A stretch of 64,000 nucleotides of DNA from JBLNBN01 sp050260015 (GCA_050260015.1 JBLNBN010000036.1:1-64000); one strand, 5' to 3'. Counted from the first letter of the stretch, positions 8,771 to 17,877 are shown. Numbers and translations: made by a program. Notes: generated by a model not told the origin, from the sequence alone.

Positions 8771-9376
8771 ATGATGAAGACAGTATTGGCGATCGTAGCT
8801 CTACTTGCGGCGGTGATTGGGAATTATGGCATAACGTACGCGCACTGCGACACCGAGGACGGCCCCGTAATTAAGGACGCTCGCTTGGCCTTGGAGAACA
8901 ACAACGTAAATTACGTTTTGAAATGGGTTCCCGCAGCCGACGAAAAGGAACTGAAGGAAGCGTATGATTTAACTATGAAGGTAAGAAATCTCAGCCCCGA
9001 GGCAATGCGATTAGCGGACCGTAATTTCTTCGAGACTTTGGTTAGAATCCATAGGAGCGGCGAAGGCGTCGCATTTACCGGGGTTAAGCCCGCCGGCGCT
9101 CCTATCGACGAGAAGATACTTGCCGCCGACAGATCCATCGAGGAGGGCAATTTAAAACCGCTCGAAAGGTATACTCCCCAAAGCAAAAAGGCCGAGATAA
9201 AAAAGAGATTCAACAAAGTAATGAAGCTGAAAAATTTCGACGTGAACGACGTGAAAGCCGGCAGGGAATTCGTCGAAGCATACGTGCAATTCTTCCATTT
9301 AGCAGAAGGGGAAGCCGAAGAAATGCACAACAAGCATCTCGAAGGCGGCTGCGGCCATAAAGAAGCCCATGAATAA
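8771..9376 (+). CDS. DUF6448-family secreted protein
   Basis: A 201-residue exported protein. After the signal peptide (to about residue 24, ending ITYA) the mature N-terminus HCDTEDGPVIKDARLALE and the later ADRNFFETLVRIHRSGEG plus GVKPAGAPID match what I recall of the DUF6448 family found in Bacteroidota and relatives. Conserved His residues (H25, the RIHR His, FFHLAEG, and a His-rich C-terminus GGCGHKEAHE) suggest metal binding, but this is inference; no reaction is known. ATG at 8771 or 8774 could both serve. A hairpin terminator separates it from the convergent aldo/keto reductase gene. Confidence 0.75.
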   Translation: MMKTVLAIVALLAAVIGNYGITYAHCDTEDGPVIKDARLALENNNVNYVLKWVPAADEKELKEAYDLTMKVRNLSPEAMRLADRNFFETLVRIHRSGEGVAFTGVKPAGAPIDEKILAADRSIEEGNLKPLERYTPQSKKAEIKKRFNKVMKLKNFDVNDVKAGREFVEAYVQFFHLAEGEAEEMHNKHLEGGCGHKEAHE

Positions 9377-9383
9377 GATAAAA

Positions 9384-9420
9384 ACAAAAGGGAGACTTCT
9401 ACCTGGAAATCTCCCTTTTG
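9384..9420. terminator. Bidirectional hairpin terminator
   Basis: AAAAGGGAGA pairs with TCTCCCTTTT around a 14-base loop, with A and T runs on both flanks, exactly between two convergent genes. Confidence 0.8.
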
Positions 9421-9438
9421 TCAACTACCTTAGTTAGT

Positions 9439-10284
9439 TTACCACCTCGTCTTAACTAATTCCTTTAATCCTTTTAAGTAATTCATATCCTCTTCGATTA
9501 TCTCGAAATCGACGTCTATGTTTTGGAGTATGCGCTCTTTATGGGTTGATTTAGGCAGCGGCAGCACGTCCCTCTGCAATACATAGCGAATACATATCTG
9601 CGGAAGCGAGACGTCGTATTTCTTAGCGATCTTTTCGACTGTGGGATTGCCGAGTATGGCTCCGGTGGCGAGCGGGGAGTATCCCTCCACGAGTATATTG
9701 CGCTCCCTGCAAAAGTCGGTAACTTCTTCCTGGGTATGGCCGATAAAGTATTTAATCTGGTTTGCCATGGGAACAATTTCGCCATTGTCGAGTATCGCTT
9801 TCAAATCCCTTATTACAAAGTTGGATACCCCGATGGAGCGGCAGCGTCCGCTTTTATAAATCTCTTCGAATGCTTTCCATACCTTAATATTGCCCTCGGT
9901 GTGGTCCGAGCCGATCTGCGTCCACGGCCATGGCGCATGGATCAGATAAAGATCGAGGCGTTCCATACCTAAATTCTTCATCGTCTGGTCGAAATGCTTG
10001 AGAACTTCGTCGTAGGACTTAATCTCAGCCGGCAATTTTGACGTAATAAAGATGTTTTCCCGCTCGATCCCGGAATCCCTTACCGCGCGCCCAACGCTCT
10101 CCTCGTTTCTATAGGCGAAAGCGGTATCTATATGCCTGTATCCGCTCTGCAGGGCGAATGAAACGGCGTCGTAAGCATCCTTGCCGTTGGATATTTGCCA
10201 TGTGCCGAACCCGATCTTGGGTATTCTAACGCCGTTATGCATTACGAAGTCTTCGTCCGCTGCTTTCATTTGTATTCTCTTCAT
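9439..10284 (-). CDS. Aldo/keto reductase (2,5-diketo-D-gluconate reductase-like)
   Basis: NADPH-dependent carbonyl reductase of the AKR superfamily, 281 residues, full length. The catalytic tetrad is visible: D53 (HIDTA), Y58 (AFAYRNE), K83 (ITSKL) and H116 (LIHAPWPW). The C-terminal cofactor segment LPKSTHKERILQN is the usual 2'-phosphate-binding site. The N-terminal motif HNGVRIPKIGFGTWQ is that of the AKR5/DkgA-like group. The exact substrate cannot be told from sequence; the gene stands alone. Confidence 0.9.
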   Translation of the reverse strand: MKRIQMKAADEDFVMHNGVRIPKIGFGTWQISNGKDAYDAVSFALQSGYRHIDTAFAYRNEESVGRAVRDSGIERENIFITSKLPAEIKSYDEVLKHFDQTMKNLGMERLDLYLIHAPWPWTQIGSDHTEGNIKVWKAFEEIYKSGRCRSIGVSNFVIRDLKAILDNGEIVPMANQIKYFIGHTQEEVTDFCRERNILVEGYSPLATGAILGNPTVEKIAKKYDVSLPQICIRYVLQRDVLPLPKSTHKERILQNIDVDFEIIEEDMNYLKGLKELVKTRW

Positions 10285-10437
10285 TGGTAAAACTTATAGT
10301 CTTACAATATTTACGGATTACCGTCTAAATGATTTTACGTTAATAAAATAACGACAGCTCGCATATTGATTTTCTCCAATAAAATAAAGTTTATATCGAG
10401 TTACAAATGGTTAAATTCTTTTTAATAGGAGAGATTG

Positions 10438-10869
10438 ATGAATAAGATTTATCCTTGCTTATGGTTTGACGGCAACGCTAAGGAAGCCGCGGAATTCTAT
10501 TGCTCTGTTTTTCCAAATTCAAAAATCCTCAACGAGACGCCGGTAGTGGTTAATTTCGAGCTAAACGGCGCAAAGTTTATGGGATTGAACGGCGGACCGG
10601 AATTTAAATTTACTGAAGCCGTTTCGTTCGTTATTAATTGCGGGACGCAGGAGGAAATTGACTCCTACTGGGATAAATTAACTGCCGACGGCGGCCAGGA
10701 GATCGAATGCGGATGGTTAAGAGATAAATACGGTCTCTGCTGGCAAGTTGTTCCAACTGCGCTGGAAGAGCTCATGGCCGATCCCGTGAAAGGACAAAAC
10801 GTAATGAACGCCTTATTAAAGATGAAAAAGTTGGATATTGAGAAGCTTAAGCAAGCTTACGATATGTAA
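10438..10869 (+). CDS. PhnB/VOC-family protein (3-demethylubiquinone-9 methyltransferase-like fold)
   Basis: A 143-residue protein of the PhnB-like glyoxalase (VOC) group. The segments YPCLWFDGNAKEAAEFYCSVF at the N-terminus, VVNFELNGAKFMGLNGGP in the middle and WDKLTADGGQEIECGWLRDKYGLCWQVVP near the C-terminus are the family's hallmarks. These proteins are often annotated as 3-demethylubiquinone methyltransferases, but this fold has no methyltransferase site, and the real activity is unknown. ATG at 10438 is chosen over the TTG at 10435 because TAGGAGA lies at a good distance. Confidence 0.88.
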   Translation: MNKIYPCLWFDGNAKEAAEFYCSVFPNSKILNETPVVVNFELNGAKFMGLNGGPEFKFTEAVSFVINCGTQEEIDSYWDKLTADGGQEIECGWLRDKYGLCWQVVPTALEELMADPVKGQNVMNALLKMKKLDIEKLKQAYDM

Positions 10870-10944
10870 TATTCCAGAAGAACCCCGAATATTTACTAAA
10901 TACGATAGATAGGTATTTCGTTAATTTCATTAACGGGGGATTGA

Positions 10945-11748
10945 ATGAAACAGTGGTATGAAGCTCTCTTTGAGAGTTACGGGCAAAAGTACGACAACGA
11001 AAGCTTTACCCAGGGTACGATCGGCGAATGTGATTTCATTGAGCGCGAACTCCAATATGACAAGAATTTGTCAATATTAGACGTCGGCTGCGGAACGGGC
11101 AGGCATTCCATCGAACTAACGAAACGCGGCTACTCCGTTACGGGAATCGATCTCTCCGATTCAATGCTTGAAAGAGCCAGGGAAAAGGCCAGCGACGCGG
11201 GCCTCGAAATCGACTTCATAAAGGAAGACGCCAGGAAATTGCCTTTCCACAACGCCTTCGACGCTGCGATAATGCTTTGCGAAGGGGGATTCCCTCTGAT
11301 GGAAACCGACGAAATGAATTTCGAGATTCTTAAGAACGTTACAAAAGCGCTTACCGAACAGGGGAAATTAATCTTTACTACGCTTAACGGCCTATTCCCG
11401 CTGTATCACTCCATCGAGGAGTTCACCGCCGCTGGAGTTGAGAACGGGAACGTAACGTACCGCGACAACACGTTTGATCTATTGACGTTCCGCGACCACA
11501 ACATAACCGAGATTATCGACGATTCCGGAATAACGAAGACGCTCGAGTGCAATGAAAGATATTACGTGCCAAGCGAGATAACCTGGCTGCTGAAAACGCT
11601 TGGGTACCACAAAATCGATATATTAGGCGCGCGGCTGGGCGCCTTCTCGAGGAACGATAAGCTGACTACGGACGACTTCGAGATGCTGGTCGTCGCCGAA
11701 AAGAATATCGAAAGAGCGCCGCTGTGGGTAATCGGGTATCATTATTGA
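10945..11748 (+). CDS. Class I SAM-dependent methyltransferase
   Basis: A 267-residue protein with a Rossmann methyltransferase domain: motif I ILDVGCGTGRHSIEL (about residues 45-59) with the following acidic position in VTGIDLSDSML, motif II region FIKEDARKLPF, and motif III-like FDAAIMLCEGGFPLM. By family these transfer a methyl group from S-adenosylmethionine to a small molecule or lipid; the acceptor is not predictable. GGGGGA precedes the ATG. It is followed by a strong terminator and appears to be a single-gene unit. Confidence 0.85.
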   Translation: MKQWYEALFESYGQKYDNESFTQGTIGECDFIERELQYDKNLSILDVGCGTGRHSIELTKRGYSVTGIDLSDSMLERAREKASDAGLEIDFIKEDARKLPFHNAFDAAIMLCEGGFPLMETDEMNFEILKNVTKALTEQGKLIFTTLNGLFPLYHSIEEFTAAGVENGNVTYRDNTFDLLTFRDHNITEIIDDSGITKTLECNERYYVPSEITWLLKTLGYHKIDILGARLGAFSRNDKLTTDDFEMLVVAEKNIERAPLWVIGYHY

Positions 11749-11771
11749 TCCAGCATGCATATTGAATACGC

Positions 11772-11800
11772 AAAAAAGCCGGCCCAGGTCGGCTTTTTTG
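11772..11800 (+). terminator. Rho-independent terminator
   Basis: AAAAAAGCCG and CGGCTTTTTT pair around a short loop, followed by T residues, 24 bases after the methyltransferase stop codon. Confidence 0.9.
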
Positions 11801-11953
11801 CCTTTCAATCAAAAATCGCCATTGAATTATTACAACGCGCAAGATATTTGCTTAAATTAGTAAACAAATCATAAGAAATTTAATATGATTTGTTTTTGAT
11901 AAAATCTATAATATTGGCCTAAAGAAATTTTTCACAATTGATAATTATAGAAA

Positions 11954-13018
11954 ATGACATTAGAAGCCTTGGGGTACAATTCCCGCTTAGAGAAATACAA
12001 AAAAGAAAACGGATTGGACGATTACGAAATAGGTAGAATCGCCGCCGAGCACAAAGAGCGATATATCGTTCGATCCGCCGCTGGGGAACGCGAAGCGGAA
12101 ATTACTGGCAATATGCGATTCTCCGCCAGCGGCCGGGAGGATTATCCCGCCGTCGGCGATTGGGTGGCCTTTATGCCTTACGACGACGATTTCGCCATTA
12201 TTCATAAGATACTTCCAAGGTCTTCCGTCATCGAACGGCAGGCGGTGGGGCAGTTCGGCGAGGTGCAAATCATAGCGGCGAATATCGATTACGCTTTTCT
12301 TGTCCAGGCCGTCGACCGCGATTTCAATGTCAACAGGCTCGAAAGGTATCTCGCAATTTGCTATTCCTCGAAGGTTAAGCCCATAATAATTTTAAGCAAG
12401 ATCGACTTAATCGATCATGCTATTCTAAGCGAACTGATTGACAAAGTAAAGGCGCGCCACGGCGAGGTTCCAATTATTCCCATTAGCTCCGAGGACCCGG
12501 CAAGCATTTCCGCCGTGGAATCCATTATCGAACGCGGGAAGACGTATTGCTTATTGGGCTCGTCGGGCGTAGGGAAGTCCACCCTTATGAATAACCTCTC
12601 GGGCAAATCGGTAATGAAAACCGACGAGATAAGCAAAAGCACGAATAAAGGCAGGCACGTTACTAGCCACCGGGAGTTAATCGTACTCGAGAACGGCGGT
12701 ATAATCATAGATAATCCCGGGATGAGGGAGGTTGGAGTTAGCGATTCGGGGGAAGGGCTGGAAGCCGTTTTCGACAGCATTGCCGAGCTTGCGCACAATT
12801 GCCGGTTCGTCGATTGCACGCATACGTCGGAAGCGGGCTGCGCCGTGCTGGAATCTCTCGGGAAGGGAGAACTCGACGAGGAGGCCTACGAGAACTATAT
12901 AAAGCTCGAGCGCGAAAGGGCTTACTTCGAAACGAGCGTTGCCGAGAGGCGTAAAAGAGATAAAGCCTTTGGCAAGATACTGAAGAATTACAAGAAGGAT
13001 ATGAAAAGGAATTCGTGA
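11954..13018 (+). CDS. rsgA: Ribosome small subunit-dependent GTPase A
   Basis: Circularly permuted GTPase that checks late maturation of the 30S subunit. In order: an N-terminal OB-fold (about 35-110); G4 SKID (148-151); G1 GSSGVGKST (202-210); G3 DNPG (253-256); and a C-terminal zinc knuckle with C283, C288, H290 and C296. The G4-before-G1 order is diagnostic of RsgA/YjeQ. The length of 354 residues is normal. It starts with ATG and has no clear Shine-Dalgarno sequence. The SRPBCC gene follows, but with its own ribosome-binding site. Confidence 0.96.
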   Translation: MTLEALGYNSRLEKYKKENGLDDYEIGRIAAEHKERYIVRSAAGEREAEITGNMRFSASGREDYPAVGDWVAFMPYDDDFAIIHKILPRSSVIERQAVGQFGEVQIIAANIDYAFLVQAVDRDFNVNRLERYLAICYSSKVKPIIILSKIDLIDHAILSELIDKVKARHGEVPIIPISSEDPASISAVESIIERGKTYCLLGSSGVGKSTLMNNLSGKSVMKTDEISKSTNKGRHVTSHRELIVLENGGIIIDNPGMREVGVSDSGEGLEAVFDSIAELAHNCRFVDCTHTSEAGCAVLESLGKGELDEEAYENYIKLERERAYFETSVAERRKRDKAFGKILKNYKKDMKRNS

Positions 13019-13079
13019 TTTATAAAATATACTTAATTTGACATATTTAAAATGGATCAATATCTCAAGGAGAATCCGA

Positions 13080-13505
13080 ATGGCAATAAATATTTCTAGA
13101 TTGAGTCTCGACGCTCCGCTCGAAAAGGTATGGGACGCGCTTACGAAACCGGAGTACGTAAAGATATGGCAGTACGGCAGCGATTTGATCACGGATTGGA
13201 GCGTAGGCGGAGAGATTCGCTTTATAGCCGAGTGGAACGGCGTCGTATTCGAGCAGTGGGGCAAGGTCATAGAGAATATTCCCAAAAAGCTTATAAGATA
13301 CTCTCTCTTTGCTCCTATGCCCGGGCTTGAGGATAAGCCGGAGAATTACTTCATAATGAGCTACGAGCTCGAAGAGGTGGAGGGCGCGGTACGGCTAAGC
13401 ATAATCCAGGAGGACGACAGGCCCGGCGCCGAGCAGGAGGAGGCACAGGGAGAGGAGAACCCAGTACTGAAGGCCTTGAAAGAATTGGTTGAGGAGGGAA
13501 GGTAG
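13080..13505 (+). CDS. SRPBCC (AHSA1-like) domain protein
   Basis: A 141-residue START/AHSA1-type ligand-binding protein. Characteristic segments are INISRLSLDAPLEKVWDALTKPEYVKIWQYG at the N-terminus, WSVGGEIRFIAEW, VFEQWGKVIENIPKKLIRYSLF, and a long C-terminal helix. The start at 13080 is chosen because AAGGAG lies seven bases upstream; an in-frame extension back to 13038 has no support. The fold binds hydrophobic ligands or helps Hsp90-like chaperones; here the role is unknown. An acidic stretch (EQEEAQGEE) near residue 120 is an insertion relative to typical members. Confidence 0.82.
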   Translation: MAINISRLSLDAPLEKVWDALTKPEYVKIWQYGSDLITDWSVGGEIRFIAEWNGVVFEQWGKVIENIPKKLIRYSLFAPMPGLEDKPENYFIMSYELEEVEGAVRLSIIQEDDRPGAEQEEAQGEENPVLKALKELVEEGR

Positions 13506-13580
13506 CTCATTTTTTGTCGTTCCCAAGCTCCGCGTTGAAAGATATGAAACAAACGCGGAGCGTGAAAACGATCCAATCAA

Positions 13581-14165
13581 TTATTTAGCGCCTAGCGGCA
13601 GAAGCGTCTTGCCCCAGAGCTCGTTGATGATTTGAGCGAGGCAGGTATAGAGCGCGGCGAGTCCGCAGACGATGCCTTCGTACCCGGCGAGCGTCTTAAT
13701 CGAATGGTCGCCGGTGAAGTCGGCGACGGCGAGCAGCGCGAAGAGCAGCACGAGAGTTCCAAAGACGAACTGAAGAGCGCGGTTTAGCTTGAACGTCCCG
13801 ATAAACATACCGAGCGAGAAAAGCCCCCATACGGAGAGAAACCAGCCCATCGAAATTGCGTCCGCCGGCTCGGCCACGCCCATCTTCGGCATTACCCATA
13901 TTGCGACGAGAGTGATCCAAAAGGCGCCGTAGGCCGTAAAGGCGACCGCGCCAAAGGTATTATTCTTTTTCCACTCCTGAACGCCGGCAAAGATCTGCGC
14001 GATGCCGCCCACGAAGACGCCCATGCCCATAATCACGCTCGTCAGGGGGATAATCCCTGCATTGGCGAGGTTCAGCAGCACGGTCGTGAGCCCGAAGCCA
14101 AGCAGGCCGAGCGGCGCGGGGTTCGAGGTGGTGTCCAAAATTCTCAAATTAGTTGTCTCGTTCAT
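13581..14165 (-). CDS. Acetate uptake transporter (GPR1/FUN34/YaaH family)
   Basis: Inner-membrane transporter of acetate and perhaps succinate, of the SatP/AceTr family. The signature NPAPLGLLGF lies at residues 15-24, and six hydrophobic helices follow over 194 residues, which is the family's usual length. The helix pattern (TTVLLNLANAG, GGIAQIFAGVQEWKKNNTFGAVAFTAYGAFW) closely follows E. coli SatP. The gene is alone on the minus strand and converges with the SRPBCC gene; a role in acetate uptake is known for the family and inferred here. Confidence 0.92.
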   Translation of the reverse strand: MNETTNLRILDTTSNPAPLGLLGFGLTTVLLNLANAGIIPLTSVIMGMGVFVGGIAQIFAGVQEWKKNNTFGAVAFTAYGAFWITLVAIWVMPKMGVAEPADAISMGWFLSVWGLFSLGMFIGTFKLNRALQFVFGTLVLLFALLAVADFTGDHSIKTLAGYEGIVCGLAALYTCLAQIINELWGKTLLPLGAK

Positions 14166-14684
14166 AGTATTAATTAATTATGTGTAGGAAAAAATTTAAT
14201 AATCGTGAAATTGATTCAAAACGGCGCATTATATATTGTGAAATTAATATTTAAACGCACGTAACATGCAAAAATACGAAATGTTTAGCAATGATCAACA
14301 GTTAATTATTAATTATTAATGGTTAATGGGAAATTCTTAAGACTGAAACGGGATTTATGGGATTAAGCGGATTGACAGGATTGAGTTTTAACGGATGAAG
14401 AGCTAAGGCTTGTAAACGGAAGAATTTGTCACCCAGAGCGCAGCGAAGGGTCTATAGAATATTTGCGAAAGAAAAACTGCATATATCGACTCGCAAAAAC
14501 TCCATCAAACCGCCTTCGTCGACTCCGGGGGATTTGAATGCTTATAGAAACAGCGCGCATCCGTGTTTCCCGCCCACTAGGTAGCCAATAAAACAATAAA
14601 AATTTGTTGTTGTACGTTATATATTTATTGATAATCAATAAAATATTTTGTAATTTTGTTTTTGTTCAATTTTAGATTGTAAAT
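14166..14684. repeat. Repeat-rich intergenic region
   Basis: About 520 bases without a gene. It holds a TTAATTATTAAT-type run (about 14300-14330), a copy of the GGATTAAgCGGATT repeat (14343-14383) and a copy of the GTCACCCAGAGCGCAGCGAAGGGTC repeat in shortened form (14428-14466). Both repeats recur in other gaps of this window. The TAATTTTG at 14651-14658 resembles a -7 element, with ATTG 20 bases upstream, and could drive the DUF2975 gene. Confidence 0.7.
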
Positions 14685-15149
14685 ATGAAACAAGGGTCAA
14701 CAACATTTTTAAAGGCAGTTGTAAGCTTGATCGGGCTGGCAGTCCTGGCTGTCTGTATTTTTGCCCTGCCCGTCGGCATCAGGGAATCCGGTACATCGGG
14801 CTACGGACCGATCTTTATCGGTATGTATGTGACTGCGTTGCCATTTTTCTTCGCTTTATACCAGACCATGAAACTCCTCGGGTATATTGATAAGAACAAT
14901 GCGTTTTCCGAACTATCAGTCGAAGCTTTAAAGAATATAAAGATTTGCGCCATTATCATCAGCGCCCTGTTCGGAGCAGCTATGCCGTATATCTTTGTAG
15001 TGGCGGAAAATGACGATGCGCCGGGAGTTGTCGTTATGGGGCTGGTTATCGTTTTGGCTTCGCTGGCCGTAGCTACTTTCGCGGCCGTGCTGCAGAGACT
15101 TCTAAGGGAAGCTCTGGATTTAAAAACAGAAAACGAATTGACGGTTTAA
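14685..15149 (+). CDS. DUF2975-family membrane protein
   Basis: A 154-residue integral membrane protein with four hydrophobic helices (about 10-30, 43-63, 85-108, 118-140). The pattern of FxLYQTMKLLGYIDKNNAFSxLSVEALKNIK in the middle is typical of DUF2975. The function is unknown. It lies four bases before a small Cro/CI-type regulator, an arrangement that is common for DUF2975 genes, so the two probably form one operon in which the regulator controls the membrane protein. Confidence 0.82.
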   Translation: MKQGSTTFLKAVVSLIGLAVLAVCIFALPVGIRESGTSGYGPIFIGMYVTALPFFFALYQTMKLLGYIDKNNAFSELSVEALKNIKICAIIISALFGAAMPYIFVVAENDDAPGVVVMGLVIVLASLAVATFAAVLQRLLREALDLKTENELTV

Positions 15150-15152
15150 TAT

Positions 15153-15368
15153 ATGCCAATAATTGTAAACATTGACGTGTTGCTGGCTAAGAGAAAGATG
15201 AGCGTTACCGAGCTGGCGGAAAAGGTTGGAATTACGATGGCCAATATTTCCATTTTGAAAAACGGTAAAGCCCGCGCAATCCGGCTTTCGACGCTTGAAG
15301 CTATATGCAAAGCTTTGGATTGCCAGCCTGGCGACTTGCTTGAATATAAAAACGATGAAATTTTATAA
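15153..15368 (+). CDS. Small helix-turn-helix regulator (Cro/CI, YozG-like)
   Basis: A 71-residue protein that is almost only an HTH_3/HTH_26 domain: VLLAKRKMSVTELAEKVGITMANISILKNGKARAIRLSTLEAICKALDCQPGDLLEY, with the helix-turn-helix at about residues 20-40. These small regulators bind DNA as dimers. It follows the DUF2975 gene by three bases and precedes another membrane protein gene, so it is the likely autoregulator of this group. Confidence 0.9.
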   Translation: MPIIVNIDVLLAKRKMSVTELAEKVGITMANISILKNGKARAIRLSTLEAICKALDCQPGDLLEYKNDEIL

Positions 15369-15401
15369 TAATAATCTTTATCAACATAAATTGGGAACGT
15401 T

Positions 15402-15977
15402 ATGAAGAAAAGCATCATACGCGTCGCGCTCATTACGGCGGTTTTACTTTCGATCCCGTTGTCAATAAAGCTTTTTAATGTCTTAATAATAGATCCCGGA
15501 AGCGGGCCGGAAAAACTTGGCTGGAGTCTTTTCGACTTTATTTTTGCCGGCGTTTTAATTTTCGGAGCCGGCCTGTCCTTTGAACTGATTATACGAAAAT
15601 ACAAGCTAATGACATACCGCTTCGCCGTGGGCATAGCTCTGGCCGCGGTATTCCTCATGGTATGGATAAACGGGGCCGTCGGCATAATAGGCGGCGAAAA
15701 CAACCCCGCCAACCAGCTGTACCTGGCTGCGCTCGCGGTAGGCCTTGCGGCGACCATTATCTCGCGCCTTCGGCCTCTTCGCACGGCTAAGGCGATGTTC
15801 ATTACTGCGGCAACCATAATAGTAGTTCCTTTCATCGCATTTATCATATGGCAGCAGGAAATATATTCGATAGGGGCTAGGATTGATATAGTAAAGCCTC
15901 TTGTATTGACCGGATTTTTTGCTCTCATGTTCGCTTTTTCCGGATTCTTGTTCCTCCGCACTGCGCGCAAGTTATAA
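15402..15977 (+). CDS. Membrane protein of unknown function
   Basis: A 191-residue protein with five or six hydrophobic helices (about 8-27, 43-60, 70-90, 102-120, 127-147, 158-178). I do not recognise a named family. It contains few charged residues and no catalytic motif. Its position 33 bases behind the HTH regulator gene suggests that it belongs to the same regulated group as the DUF2975 protein. Confidence 0.72.
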   Translation: MKKSIIRVALITAVLLSIPLSIKLFNVLIIDPGSGPEKLGWSLFDFIFAGVLIFGAGLSFELIIRKYKLMTYRFAVGIALAAVFLMVWINGAVGIIGGENNPANQLYLAALAVGLAATIISRLRPLRTAKAMFITAATIIVVPFIAFIIWQQEIYSIGARIDIVKPLVLTGFFALMFAFSGFLFLRTARKL

Positions 15978-16587
15978 TAAAGAGCTGAAATCAGAGCCTG
16001 GGCTTTGTCCTAATATTAGCGGTTAAATTATGGTCGCCAATTAGTTATTGTCAGAACCAGGATTTACAGGATTAAACGGATTATCAGGATCGCATTTGAG
16101 AAATGACGCGCAAGCGCTTGGTATAAAAGTATCTGTCACTCAGACGAGCGCCAGCGAGGAAGAGTCCATAGAATATTTGAATAACAAAAAACGCTTCGAA
16201 TAACCCAGAAATACTGACAAAACTACGCCCCTCGACGAATCCGAAGGATTCGCATGTCTATAGCATGCATGACCCAAACTACATCCTCTGCCGCGGGATG
16301 TAAGGGGGACGGGGAATGAGCGCTTCGAGTTACTAAGCTGTAACCCCGCCGGGGTTAAGAATAGTTTTGTCTTCACAACTCTATAAGTAAACGGCGATGC
16401 TAAGTTATGCTCCGAGCGGTAAATTCTTCTGTTATCAAGCGCTTACTGCATTATTTCCATGGAAAAAACTTCCACCGCGCCAGTTAATTATAATAGCCTT
16501 TGGATTCTCGCCTTCGCTAGAATGACTAAGTCCTGCAATTATTACCGCTTAGTGCATAATTTCCTGTTAATTGATATTTGTTAATTG
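15978..16587. repeat. Repeat-rich intergenic region
   Basis: About 610 bases with no gene. It holds a long copy of the GGATTAAACGGATTATCAGG repeat with its GAAATGACGCGCAAGCGCTT tail (16052-16119), a diverged copy of the GTCAC...GAGCG...GAATATTTG repeat (16134-16180), a TAACCCCGCCGGGGTTA palindrome (about 16340-16356) and a TTAATTGTTAATTG run before mtaB. No RNA gene was seen. Confidence 0.7.
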
Positions 16588-17877
16588 TTAATTGACTGTC
16601 CTTCCGTATCCCTTCCCTCTGGCGACCCGCTCGAGCAGCAACTCCACGAGGCCCTCGCGGAAGTCCGCGCTCTCGGGGAAGCGGACGTCCACGTAGTTGT
16701 CCGTGTGGCCGGTCCAGAGCCCGGAGCTCTCCTCGTAGCGCTCGGGGACTGCCCAAAGCCGCTTGCCGACCTGCGACCTATAGAATTCCTCCAGCTTCGA
16801 CTTGCTGAGCGCGCGCAATTCGAGCGTCCTGCGCTTGCGCTCCGCGGGCGGGACTCGCTCGGGCATGGACGCGGCGGGCGTGCCGCTGCGCTCGGAGTAC
16901 GAAAAGACGTGCAGGTAGCTTACCGGGAGCCCGGCGAGCAGTTCGTACGTCTCGCGGAACTCGGGCTCGCCTTCGCCGGGAAAGCCCGTTATCACGTCGA
17001 CGCCTATCGCGCAGTCCGGGCAGGCGTCCTTTATCTTGACTATCTTTTCGGCGAAGAATTCGGCGTTGTACCGCCGGCGCATCAGTCGCAATATTTTATT
17101 CGATCCGCTTTGCAGCGGGATATGGAAGTGCCTGCAGACGCGCGGGCTTTCCGCGGCGAGCCTGAGAATATTACCCGTTATTAAATTCGGCTCGATGGAG
17201 GATATGCGGTAGCGCATGTCGAAGTCCGCGCCGGCGAGGGCGGCGAGCGCGTCCCCGAATTTCTTCCCGCCGTCGTCGTATTCGCCCAAATTAATGCCGG
17301 TGAGTATAATCTCCCTGTAGCCGGCTTCGCGGAGCTTGCGCGCGGCGGGAAGGATCTCCTCGAACGGCATGGAACGCGAGCCGCCGCGCGCGGCCGGGAT
17401 AGCGCAGTAGGAGCACTTATAGTCGCAGCCGTCCTGTATCTTCAGCACGGCGCGGGCGCGCGAATCGCTCTCGGCGGAGGCGGCGCCGTGGAAGTCGCGG
17501 GCGATGTCGGCCCCGACGAAGAGGTCGGGGGCGGGGCGGCGCCGGAAGTCCCGGATGGAGGTTAATATCGAGAATTTATCCTGCGCGCCGAATATCCCGT
17601 CGACGCCATCAATTTCCTGTATTTCGTCCGCGCGCAGCTGCGCGTAGCAGCCCATAACGGCCAGGTACGCGTCGGGATTTTCCCGGCGGGCGCGCCGGAT
17701 GACCTTCCGGCAGTCGGCGTCGGCACGGGAGGTTACGGTGCAGGTATTGATAACGACGACGTCGGCCTGCTCTTCCGCGGCGGCCTCGCTATAGCCGACG
17801 GCGGAGAACTCCTCGCGCATCGCGCTGGTCTCGGCGAAGTTAACCTTGCACCCCAAGTTATAGAATCGTACTTTCAT
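16588..17877 (-). CDS. mtaB: tRNA t6A37 methylthiotransferase MtaB
   Basis: Radical SAM enzyme that adds a methylthio group to N6-threonylcarbamoyladenosine at tRNA position 37, giving ms2t6A. The N-terminal UPF0004 domain has the three cluster cysteines C10 (NLGCKVN), C46 (INTCTV) and C77 (VMGCYAQ). The radical SAM motif CDYKCSYC has C151, C155 and C158. The opening MKVRFYNLGCKVNFAET is typical of MtaB rather than MiaB or RimO. The C-terminal TRAM-like part is shortened. I start at 17877; a further 25 open residues upstream are encoded by the hairpin repeat and are not real. 429 residues is normal. Confidence 0.93.
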   Translation of the reverse strand: MKVRFYNLGCKVNFAETSAMREEFSAVGYSEAAAEEQADVVVINTCTVTSRADADCRKVIRRARRENPDAYLAVMGCYAQLRADEIQEIDGVDGIFGAQDKFSILTSIRDFRRRPAPDLFVGADIARDFHGAASAESDSRARAVLKIQDGCDYKCSYCAIPAARGGSRSMPFEEILPAARKLREAGYREIILTGINLGEYDDGGKKFGDALAALAGADFDMRYRISSIEPNLITGNILRLAAESPRVCRHFHIPLQSGSNKILRLMRRRYNAEFFAEKIVKIKDACPDCAIGVDVITGFPGEGEPEFRETYELLAGLPVSYLHVFSYSERSGTPAASMPERVPPAERKRRTLELRALSKSKLEEFYRSQVGKRLWAVPERYEESSGLWTGHTDNYVDVRFPESADFREGLVELLLERVARGKGYGRTVN

